NCBI RefSeq assembly: GCF_000003815.2
Contig: NC_049991.1
Coordinates: 1,310,173-1,342,977, forward strand
Length of the DNA: 32,805 bases
Reading direction: 5' to 3'
Source: Branchiostoma floridae
Lineage: Eukaryota > Chordata > Leptocardii > Amphioxiformes > Branchiostomatidae
Below are positions 19,337-27,432 of this stretch, in pieces (position 1 is the first letter of the stretch; every line of letters begins with the position of its first letter). The notes beneath the pieces are model-generated. The model saw nothing but the letters and a program-made list of their open reading frames with translations, was not told where the DNA came from and did not search any database. The position numbers and the translations under genes were made by a program.

Positions 19337-20663
19337 CTTCAGTAAAGTGTGAAGTATTGTTGAGATGGATATTACGAAAGCATCCCCCTTAATCCTTATT
19401 TTCCACTTTGTTTCAGAGGTACCTTATTGTGGATGAGCTGCAAACTAGCATATAAACAACTCCAAAAAGTTTGATTTGGGCCCCTGGTGGTGGCCTTGGT
19501 ACTGCAGCACAACTTCCAGTTTTGTATCTTTTGTTTGGAACATGCCATGGTCTTGATACTTTGGTGGCAGATAGTGAGGAAACAAATTATGAATTGGAGC
19601 TGCAGAAATTTAGATAAAAGTATAGTTTTGGTAGAAAACTGCAAGGGTGCCTAGGTATAGGGGAAATGTTGTTTCCTATTTCCCAACCTACAGTGTACCC
19701 TAGAAAAACCTGCTGACCTAACTTTTTTGGGAGTGGGGCAGTAGAGTCACACTCATAGTTTCTAAGGCAGAATTTTTATTTAGCCTGCTATTTAAGTAAG
19801 AAATTGCTTGGCCTGTCTAATGACAGATTGTACAAAATGAAAGTTTATCATTGAAAATAAAAGTGCCCTGCATTTTTGTTAACTATTAATTTTTCCTTTG
19901 TAAATTGTATTGTATCAATAGTCTAAGAGTTTTGGACAAAGTTTAAAAGAAGATAATCCCTACCTATTGACTATATTTTTTCAGGACGAAACAGGAAACA
20001 ACAATTTTTTCAGCCCTACAGCCTTACATTTCACTCTGTTTCAGGACCTATAGTATGATAATAGGACCACAGGAGTGCATTGTCAGCTGACAGACTGAGA
20101 GATCTAGAAGAGCATGACGTCATGTGATCCTGTACAGCACTGCATGATGGGAGCCTTCCTTGTGCTTTACGCACTGGCACCAACTTCAGGTTGGGTAAAG
20201 CATGAGGTCAAGTTATACACGTATGTATATGTTTGATATTAATAGAGATAGGAGTCAACCAGCACGCCTGGATGGTGATGATGATGAGAGTCTGGGAGCT
20301 AGTTTATAGAGTGGCTAGGCCAATGGACATGAGATCGAGATGTCAAGTGTTTGTTTCCTTGTAAGACTTCACGTGACTTTTGTCACTTTATTTAGTTGTT
20401 AAGAGGGTTACTTTGGTTAGGAAGGTGGCAGGCCGTGGAAGGAGAGGGTTGGACTCCGTCTTCTAATACAAAGCCTTAGACACAGTAGATACTTCCAACT
20501 GGCCCTTCAGCTAAAAAAAGTCTATGAGACTATCTATATCGTCAGTACCCTGACAAAATGTACCTGTTGGAGTTGAGAGATTAAAGCAGAATCATCAAAC
20601 ATAAGAGTGATTTTTCTCATCACACTCAGAGTCAGAATTTTGCTGGATATATGTTTCTCTGTA

Positions 20664-20759
20664 GTTGCACACTTGTGATCCAATGATTGAAAGACTTAAA
20701 GTCTGACCATGAATTATGTGTGGACGTTTGCAACCATATGAGGACACAAGACGTGCAAC
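20664..20759 (+). ncRNA. Box C/D snoRNA candidate, copy 3, with long terminal stem
   Basis: Box C-like ATGATTG (20683-20689), D' CTGA (20703-20706), box D-like ATGA (20738-20741). The flanks form a long stem: GTTGCAC with GTGCAAC, CTTGTG with CACAAG and TCC with GGA, about 16 pairs with small interruptions. The bases before box D, GTTTGCAACCAT, are complementary to 18S rRNA TATGGTTGCAAA (12 nt counting the A of box D). A nearly matching copy is at 21465. Confidence 0.62.
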
Positions 20760-21119
20760 TGTATACATAAAAGTCGCAATGTTGTTCAATAGTAACGATC
20801 CCAACATATGTATATTTTACTCTGTGTTGTACTTGATATTTACCTGCCGTAAGGAGAGTCACTCCTATATCTGTGTTTGCACCTGTAACTGAAGGTCTTT
20901 TTGATGGATTGTTTGAATTTTGGCATGTTGGTAGTTTTCAACTCCTGATGGAACTTGCAGACTTGGGGCGCCACAGCACTGGTTCTATAGGTACTGCAGA
21001 ATACAGACTGATACCCTCATTTTGAAACTAGTGTGATACGATAGAATAGCTGTTGTTATCTAAAGATAGCCTGTGTTTTACATTAGCTCTCACTCACAGG
21101 GACAATAAGTTACTTTGCA

Positions 21120-21190
21120 GGCAGAGCATAGGTTAGACTTTGGCTTGTTTTTGATGTTTTTTAGGTGGTACATTGACTTTTCTATCTAAG
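21120..21190. mobile_element. Decayed half of a type I foldback MITE
   Basis: GCAGAGCATAGGTTAGACTTTGGCTTGTTTTTGATGTTTTTTAG-like order of motifs (read as GGTTAGACTTTGGC, then GATGTTTTTTAG) parallels the left arm of the type I elements (GGTTAGGCTCCGGC, then GCGTTTTTTAG). The right arm is absent. Confidence 0.5.
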
Positions 21191-21464
21191 CAGTATTTGT
21201 GCATCATTTTAGTGAGCAGGGAACAAATGGTTCAAGAATGAAAATTAAACCACATTGTAGGGGCTTAAATTCAACTTCCCTTGGTTGCCTGTGTACTTCT
21301 CAGTCACCGTGTTAGAATGAACTTGTACTCGGTTGTAATTTTAAAAAAATCGAAAAGCTATATAATTCTGATTCTTGGAAAACAGGGTATCAAGCACCTC
21401 GGCTTATGCAGAAAACATTAAAATTTTTGTCCTGTGGACTCTTATTGTAATTTCACACTTCACA

Positions 21465-21551
21465 CTTGTGATCCAATGATTGAAAGACCTTAGTCCGATC
21501 ATGAATATGACTGTGCGGACTTTTGGCTTTGCAACCATATGAGGATACAAG
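21465..21551 (+). ncRNA. Box C/D snoRNA candidate, copy 4, putative 18S guide
   Basis: Stem CTTGTGATCC (21465-21474) pairs with GGATACAAG (21543-21551), nine pairs and one bulge. Box C-like ATGATTG (21476-21482), degenerate D' CCGA, box D-like ATGA (21539-21542). The guide GGCTTTGCAACCAT ends at box D; GCTTTGCAACCATA is exactly complementary to TATGGTTGCAAAGC, a near-universal stretch of eukaryotic 18S rRNA. By the box D + 5 rule the methylated base would be the U pairing with the fifth guide base (TATGG[U]TGC). Confidence 0.66.
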
Positions 21552-22012
21552 ATGTGCAACTTTAAGCTTAAACAGAAAATGTGCAGTGTTCTTGAACAGG
21601 ATAGGGGTCCCAGGTAGAGATTGAATCATCTCTAAGACTTCAGAACTCTGACCCAGTACATCTCTTCTCCCTGGCTCTGCTGTTTACTGGCTGGATAACA
21701 CCATGTATCTGCTGTGTGTTGTACTGGCTTTCTAAGGCGGGTTTAATGGATTAACTGTTTTAGTGCCAGTGTTTGCAGACTGGTATGAATGAAAGCTTCT
21801 TGTGCAATGACTGATACACAGCTCTGAACACATATCCAAGTTTCTCTGTGGGGACACAATGTCTGCAAATTCAAGTGAGTATTATTATCATTCTATAGCT
21901 ACTAATTGGGATGCCATATAACATGTAACTGTTACTATTGTGTTTCAGGACCTTCTTCAACCAAAAGTCCACAGACCCACCCCAGAGCATTTCTATTGTC
22001 TAGTCTGCAGAG

Positions 22013-22296
22013 CAGTGTTCTAGCCAGTCTAAATTTTTTGTCCCTTCCGGGGATTTTGAATGGAAATCCTGTTGAAGGCAAAATGATCCTAGAGGGGTTT
22101 TAAAATCTATAGACCCTCTGAAATGCTAATCTTTTATTTTGAGAGGCAAATTTTGCTGGTAGACACTGCAGCTTGGTTCAATTAATATCCTTACAGGCAG
22201 ATTTTTGTTAGAGGACGAAATGAGCAAAATTTTAGTCCATTCGCAGCGGTTAAATTCTGTCAAAGGGCGGAAGGACGGACACAGGCTAGAACCCTG
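22013..22296. mobile_element. hAT-type MITE with 8-bp target duplication
   Basis: Starts CAGTGTTCTAGCCAGTC and ends GACACAGGCTAGAACCCTG. Flanks CTGCAGAG (22005-22012) and CTGCAGAA (22297-22304) match at 7 of 8. It lies just after the 3' splice site at 21948, so it may interrupt a host exon. Its interior (AGACCCTCTGAAATGC, TTTTGAGAGGCAAATTTTGC) recurs near 29108-29160. Confidence 0.87.
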
Positions 22297-22467
22297 CTGC
22301 AGAAAAACAGACCTCAGGTTTACAGGTTGAACTGCAGGACATTATGGAGGGCACTGTTCCCAACGACTCTGCTGGGCTGGGAAATGAGAAGAATTCCAGG
22401 GCAAGTGATTTGAAACAAAAGTCTTAAGTTTCCACTTCATCAGTTTTTGTAAAAGAATATAAAGAAG

Positions 22468-22530
22468 AATCCAGTGATTTAACAAATCTGAAAAAACGAC
22501 ATGTGGACTTTTTGCCATCGTCTGAGGATT
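22468..22530 (+). ncRNA. Box C/D snoRNA candidate, copy 5
   Basis: Perfect 5-bp stem AATCC (22468-22472) / GGATT (22526-22530), box C-like GTGATTT (22474-22480), D' CTGA (22488-22491), canonical box D CTGA (22522-22525). Potential guide ACTTTTTGCCATCGT is identical to that of copy 6; target unknown. The 3' splice site is 85 nt downstream (22615). Confidence 0.62.
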
Positions 22531-22808
22531 AAAGTTGTGCAGTTACTACATCGTAGTATTGTAGAAATGTCTATATAAGGGTCCACTAAAGCTGATTATT
22601 CCTCTGTGTTTAAAGACAATGGAAGGTGGATGAGCTGCCCTGGTACATCTGTGTGTCTGTTGAGGGACAGGCTGTGAGCACTGGCATGGCAGGAGGAACA
22701 CACAGAGGGCAACATACATCTGCTTGGAGACAAGAATTTTGAGGCAAGTTTGTAGGTCTATTTTAATCAATGTGAAAGTTTCCACATGATTCAGTTTTTG
22801 TTAAAGGA

Positions 22809-22876
22809 GAATCCAGTGATTATAAGACAAGTCTGAAAAGTCTCAGTGTGGACTTTTTGCCATCGTCTGAGGATTC
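22809..22876 (+). ncRNA. Box C/D snoRNA candidate, copy 6
   Basis: Perfect 6-bp stem GAATCC (22809-22814) / GGATTC (22871-22876), box C-like GTGATTA (22816-22822), D' CTGA (22833-22836), box D CTGA (22867-22870). The 3' splice site is 84 nt downstream (22960). The whole unit, with its exon, is a recent tandem duplicate of the copy 5 unit. Confidence 0.66.
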
Positions 22877-23143
22877 AAGTTGTGCAGTTACCGTCGTAGT
22901 ATAATTGTAGAAATGTCTTTTTAAGGGTCCACTAAAGCTGCTTATTCCTCTGTGTTTAAGGACAACGGAAGGTGGATGAGCTGCTCCAGAACATCTGTGT
23001 GTCTGTGGAGGGACAGACTGTGAGCACTGGCATGGCAGGAGGAACACACAGAGGCAACATACATCTGCTTGGAGACAAGAATTTTAAGGCAAGTTTGTGG
23101 GGCTTTTTTAATGAATGTGGAAGTTTTTTTAATGAAACTTTTT

Positions 23144-23218
23144 GGTCCAATGATTGAAACACAAGTCTCACTGAGAACGCACTGTGTGGACTATTTCGTA
23201 TGGCTTTCTTATGAGGAC
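23144..23218 (+). ncRNA. Box C/D snoRNA candidate, copy 7
   Basis: Stem GTCC / GGAC, box C-like ATGATTG (23150-23156), D' CTGA (23171-23174), box D-like ATGA (23211-23214), then GGAC (23215-23218). Potential guide TCGTATGGCTTTCTT; target unknown. A possible 3' splice site, GTGTTTTAG, follows 92 nt downstream. Confidence 0.5.
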
Positions 23219-23350
23219 ACTTTCAGCTACATTGTACTTTAGAGTCTGTTGTTAAGAACCTTTGCCAAGAAGGCTATGTTTAGACATGCATGCGTCTTTT
23301 TGTGTTTTAGTATGAACACACTTCTAGACAGTTTCTGTGAAAGAACAGAG

Positions 23351-23395
23351 CAATCCAGTGATATGTCTGATCCTGCTTTGTGGACTGTGACAGTG
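23351..23395 (+). pseudogene. snoRNA-like copy 8, box D deleted
   Basis: CAATCCAGTGATATGTCTGA and TTGTGGACTGTGAC match copy 11, but the segment equivalent to TATGTCTGAGGTTG is missing, removing box D and the stem partner. Downstream sequence (AGTGCAGTCGAATTATTGT, TATCAGGGTCACTAAAG) rejoins the alignment. Confidence 0.5.
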
Positions 23396-23658
23396 CAGTC
23401 GAATTATTGTGGAAGATCTAGAATCTATATCAGGGTCACTAAAGCAGATTATTCCTCTGTGTTTAAGGATGGATGTGGACCATGGACAGACTGGACAGTC
23501 TTGATGGACATCTGTCTGTCCTTGTCTTCAGAGTGTAAGACCCTGTTTACTGAGGTCTGGATATACTGGGGGCAATGTGCACATCTGCTTGAAGATGACA
23601 AGGCAAGTTTGTAGATATTATTTTTATCAATGTAGAAGTTTTGTAATGAAACCTTTTA

Positions 23659-23727
23659 GTCCGATGATTGAAACACAAGTCTGAACAGTACACTTTGTCT
23701 GTGGACTACTGCCTTTGTTATGAGGAC
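23659..23727 (+). ncRNA. Box C/D snoRNA candidate, copy 9
   Basis: Stem GTCC (23659-23662) / GGAC (23724-23727), box C-like ATGATTG (23664-23670), D' CTGA (23681-23684), box D-like ATGA (23720-23723). Potential guide CTACTGCCTTTGTT; target unknown. It resembles copy 7 through the D' box, but the following 3' splice site appears mutated, and the next clear one is at 24051. Confidence 0.5.
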
Positions 23728-24222
23728 ACATTCTGCTATTTCTGTTACCCAGTAGTTGTTCAGTACCTTTGCCAAGAAGGTTATGTTTTGGGGTGTCTGT
23801 GTATCTCTGTGTGTGTTTGAACAACATGTGAGCCAAAAGTTCTGTATGGATCTCTCTGACATTTGTGTAGGTTTGGCCATTTTTGAGAGGATTGTTTTGT
23901 GAGGAAGTTTTATATCATTTTGGTGTGTGCAGTGCCTGTATGTGATTATTTCTGTGTGAACAGCATAAGCCAGAAAACTTTATGATGTATGTTTTGTACA
24001 TCTAGATCTACTGAGAATGAACCCCATAACACTTACCATGCTGTGTTTCAGCACCTGGAGGATATCTAAACATCCTGACTGTCATCACCTGTCCTCACCT
24101 GTACTGTCTGCAGGGGACAATCCTGAGAGGACACCACACATCTGCTTGGACTTTATGAGAAGAATATCAGGCAAGTGTTTAAAACTTGGAGGTTTTAGTT
24201 TTTGTGAAAGAATGTGTACACA

Positions 24223-24291
24223 TGGTCCAGTGATTATAAAACAAGTCTGAACCACCCTAGCCTTGTGGACTATGTGACTATGCCTGAGGAT
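24223..24291 (+). ncRNA. Box C/D snoRNA candidate, copy 10
   Basis: Stem GGTCC (24223-24227) / GGATC (24287-24291) with one G-U pair, box C-like GTGATTA (24229-24235), D' CTGA (24246-24249), box D CTGA (24283-24286). Potential guide CTATGTGACTATGC; target unknown. 3' splice site 75 nt downstream (24366). Confidence 0.6.
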
Positions 24292-24542
24292 CGTACAGTA
24301 TTGTAGTTGTGTTGTAGAAGACTCTGCATTAGCATATCACTAAAATTAATTTCTCTGTTGTTTAAGGATATGATTGATGGATAAGCTGTGAGTCTTCACC
24401 AGTCTGAATATCATCAAAGGTAACATTGCCCCAGGTGACATCATACATCTGCTTGGAGAAGAATTTGAAGGCAAGATAGACATTAAAACAATTTTTGAAG
24501 TCCTTCATTTCCAAATCGGTTTTTGTGAAAGAATCTAAAGAG

Positions 24543-24603
24543 CAATCCGGTGATGTTTGACTGACCCTGCCATGCATGTGGATTGTGACTATGTCTGAGG
24601 TTG
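24543..24603 (+). ncRNA. Box C/D snoRNA candidate, copy 11
   Basis: The most canonical box C of the set, GTGATGT (24550-24556), with D' CTGA (24561-24564) and box D CTGA (24595-24598). The stem CAATCC / GGTTG is imperfect. Potential guide GATTGTGACTATGT, related to copy 10; target unknown. 3' splice site 77 nt downstream (24680), although the following exon lacks the GCAAGT donor. Confidence 0.55.
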
Positions 24604-24836
24604 AAGTTGTGCAGTTGGAATATTGTAGAAGAGTCTAACGTTATATCAGGGTCACTGAATCTGCTTATTCCTCTGTGAAGAGTATGGAAGGTAGACAGGT
24701 CATCCTCACCAATCGCCCCAGGTGATACAGTACCTCTGCTTGGACAATTTTGAGAAAACTTTCAAGTTTGAAGGACTGTTTCAGAGTGAGTGTAGAACTG
24801 GTGTTGATAGTAACTCTGATATATTATATTAGACAG

Positions 24837-24903
24837 GTCCGATGATTAAAACACTGAACAATCTGATTACACATTGTGTAGACTTTGCCTTTCCTATGAG
24901 GAC
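24837..24903 (+). ncRNA. Box C/D snoRNA candidate, copy 12
   Basis: Stem GTCC (24837-24840) / GGAC (24900-24903), box C-like ATGATTA (24842-24848), D' CTGA (24863-24866), box D-like ATGA (24896-24899). Potential guide GACTTTGCCTTTCCT; target unknown. 3' splice site CTGTGTTTCAG ends 91 nt downstream (24994). Confidence 0.52.
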
Positions 24904-25317
24904 ACAACATACACTAAAACTGTGTTGTATTACTGACAGGTATGATTTCTATCAGTCACTGGTGCCATAAACTTTTTCTTTCACTGTGTTTCAGGACCTC
25001 TGAGGTAAAATTTGGGACCATCTTCAACAGCCCTACACCCTGACCTGTTGAGCTGTAAGAAGTGTCCTGTGCATCGTCTCAAAAGGTGAAAGACATTTTA
25101 GGGTCCCTGAGAAGGAACACCAACATTAGACAGTTTACCCTCCCAGTGTGTGTATTTTATGTATAATGATGTTTAGAGCATATTTTACCATTTGAAAGAT
25201 AAACTACTGAAAAGTGGTGTCCAGTACATGAAATTGCACCTGGCACTCATGTCACCACTGAAATTTAAGTACAAAAGTTCCTGGTTACTGTTGAAACAAC
25301 CATTAGAGGTATGATTT

Positions 25318-25323
25318 AATAAA
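25318..25323 (+). terminator. Polyadenylation signal AATAAA, possible end of the host transcript
   Basis: AATAAA in AT-rich DNA about 330 bases after the last strong CTGTGTTTCAG 3' splice site. Cleavage has not been shown, and a further 3' splice site at 25830 leaves longer forms possible. Confidence 0.4.
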
Positions 25324-25729
25324 GAAAAATTGACAAATCATACTTCTAGTCGTTGATTCCTACCACCAGGTAATCAAGTATAGTAATATGCCTGTGATGC
25401 CAAAGTGACATAGCAGCTGGTTTGAACTTAAAATGCTCAAAGTTAAGTAGCAGTAAACAGTACATAATCTGAAAAAAATTTTTAATTCATTTAAAAACGT
25501 AGAGTAGCAGAGATTTAGGACATTTGTCTTGTTGTTGATGGGAACATGTAGAACTTGAAATCTGTTGATTGAAAGATAATTCTTCACATGTTTTGTGGGG
25601 TATCATACCCTGTTTATAGAGATTCAGGCTCTACAATTTGATGATTTTTAGTGTACCATTGATGAAGACTTGTTGCTCTGTGATGATGACTTTGCCACAG
25701 TCAAAGGATCATGTGCCGGCTGATCATGT

Positions 25730-25765
25730 GCCGGCAAACATGTGCCGAGGCACATGTTCGCCGGC
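25730..25765. repeat. Strong 17-bp hairpin GCCGGCAAACATGTGCC
   Basis: GCCGGCAAACATGTGCC, two bases, then its inverse GGCACATGTTCGCCGGC, with one mismatch. Two more CATGTGCCGGC motifs lie just upstream, so the block is a small GC-rich palindromic island in AT-rich DNA. Confidence 0.8.
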
Positions 25766-25830
25766 ACATCGGGCACAGGAATGAAGAGTAAGAGAGGGTT
25801 TCTAAAACAGTGATCTCGATTGTGTTTCAG

Positions 25831-26140
25831 GAACTGGAAGTCAAATCCTGCTGGTTAAAGCTGAGATCATCTCCACTGGTCTACAGGCTCGAGATGAAGA
25901 AATAAGCAGGAACTTGCTGCTGCTGTTATCTTTCTGCTATGTGATTGATTTGTGGCTCATTCATATATTGTATACAACACTTCAGATTGGTTTTATCCAT
26001 TTTTCTTTGGGTGGGAGGAGTAGGACCTGTATTCATTAGCATGTTTGGCAGGAGTCATCAGATAGTGTTTAAAGGATTTGTGATAAGACTAAACCACTGG
26101 GAGAAGGGTGCAACAAAGAGTAATTATGAACCATCATGAT
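25831..26140 (+). other. Possible 3' exon with a 70-codon open frame
   Basis: A good 3' splice site, CTCGATTGTGTTTCAG (ends 25830), is followed by a frame open in phase 1 to about 26040 (TGSQILLVKAEIISTGLQA, then a hydrophobic LLLLLSFCYVIDLWLIHI). The acceptor resembles those of the snoRNA host. It may be an alternative last exon; no recognisable protein. The stretch 26.14-26.88 kb after it holds nothing else that I can support. Confidence 0.3.
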
Positions 26141-26883
26141 GTTTAGGATGTGAGTTTTAAAGTCTTTTTTTTTTACAATTGATAGAAGGATACTTAAGAC
26201 CAGATCAAATCTTTTATCATTATTTATTTATTTTATTTATTAGTTATTGTCATGATTTTCTCTGTGATAGTAATAGATGATGTTTTGCCTGATCAACTGT
26301 AAACCTATCATAGTAAGTGATGTTATGACTACATTTAAATTCTAAGGTATTGAATAATTGATCAAAATCCAAGACGCCTGAAAACAATGCTATGATATGA
26401 TGTATAGTTTCAGTGAAATGATAGCTAAGTTAGCCATTCCTGGCTGTGGTGTAGAAGTCATTTATATGTGGTTAATGTCAAAATATGCTGTACAGAAAAT
26501 GTTATATCTTCACACACAACCCTGGAAAGAGTGAACGCTCTATAAGAATATCACTAACTTTATTGGACTGATCCAGTAGCTATAGTACAGTTCTTACTAT
26601 ACAGTGTCCTTGATCAGATCTCCTTGATGATATTATAGAGGAATTCTGTATGGAGTTATAGAGAAATACTGCAGAAATCTGGATCAATGTCAGATATAAT
26701 ATGTTAATGTAATGGAACATATCCTTGACATCTTTTGTACTGAGAAAATGATTATTGATAATGATTCAGTCACTTACTCATGAATGCCACATTCTTTTCT
26801 CCAAATGCAAAATATCAATACTCAAGTTTGTCAGTGGCAGGAGGAAGACAGATTGTCTTTGTGAATCTGAGCTGAAAATGTGT

Positions 26884-27078
26884 TAATGCTAGGTTACCTT
26901 TATCTGCGGGGTAACCTATATCCATCATTTATAAGAGCAGGGTATTGAGAGATATCAAGTCAATATGTTTTCAAACTGCAGTATTTTGAAACTACTGTCC
27001 ATGACTTGATTTCCTCAAACACCCTGTTTTTATAAAGAATTATAGGTTTACCCCACAGATAAAGGTGAACTGGCATTA
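26884..27078. mobile_element. Foldback MITE with ~70-bp inverted ends
   Basis: The left arm, TAATGCTAGGTTACCTTTAT then CTGCGGGGTAACCTATA, and the right arm in reverse, TAATGCCAGTTCACCTTTAT then CTGTGGGGTAAACCTATA, pair along most of their length, including CAGGGTATTGAG / CAGGGTGTTTGAG and ATCAAGTCA. No coding capacity. Confidence 0.85.
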
Positions 27079-27196
27079 TATGTTTGTTCTGCTTTCCTAT
27101 GGACACTATATTTATATATCTATTTGTTGTCTTTATGGTTGATATTGTACATGACTTCATGTTGTTTTAGCAAACTTGAATGCATGTCAGTCTGTT

Positions 27197-27328
27197 GCTC
27201 TCCAAGCAGATGTTGGTGGGGAAGATTTTGACCTGATCATTTGTCCCATTACCTTTCTGTTGCACCCACAAACCACTGCCTTGTCTTTGATTACTACTGC
27301 AGAATTAGGTGGGCCAGCAGAAAGGAAG
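27197..27328. mobile_element. Left part of a type III foldback MITE, cut by a gap
   Basis: GCTCTCCAAGCAGATGTT followed by GGTGGGGAAGATTTTGACCT matches the start of the element at 12867. The remainder diverges or is hidden in the gap. Confidence 0.65.
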
Positions 27329-27428
27329 NNNNNNNNNNNNNNNNNNNNNNNNNNNNNNNNNNNNNNNNNNNNNNNNNNNNNNNNNNNNNNNNNNNNNNNN
27401 NNNNNNNNNNNNNNNNNNNNNNNNNNNN
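27329..27428. other. Assembly gap, 100 N
   Basis: Exactly 100 N, so the true length is unknown. It ends four bases before the start codon of the symporter, so the 5' UTR and promoter of that gene are partly missing. Confidence 1.
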
Positions 27429-27432
27429 GAGG

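Larger units (their letters stand above)
18977..25330 (+). ncRNA. Candidate non-coding host gene with tandem intronic box C/D snoRNAs
   Basis: Repeated architecture: exon of about 70-135 bp, GC donor, intron with a box C/D-like RNA, then 3' splice site. Clear exons are 18977-19045, 22616-22743, 22961-23088, 23468-23602, 24052-24170 and 24367-24470. All end in AG|GCAAG and five follow a pyrimidine-rich T(T/A)(A/C)AG acceptor such as TTCCTCTGTGTTTAAG. More 3' splice sites follow CTGTTTCAG/GTGTTTCAG at 19417, 20045, 21949, 24995 and 25831. The exons at 22616 and 22961 are 128-bp near-copies, but one carries a frame-changing base; other exons share only their 3' ends, while the snoRNA-like parts stay alike. 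That is the pattern of a non-coding host whose product is its introns. AATAAA at 25318 may end it; the exon at 25831 suggests longer forms. The 5' end is uncertain (possibly 14.8 kb). Confidence 0.55.

Noticed and set aside
22972-23157. Open frame through the host exon (MDELLQNICVSVEGQ)
   Set aside because: The near-identical exon at 22616 has an extra base that breaks this frame, and the other exons do not share it, so a conserved protein is unlikely.
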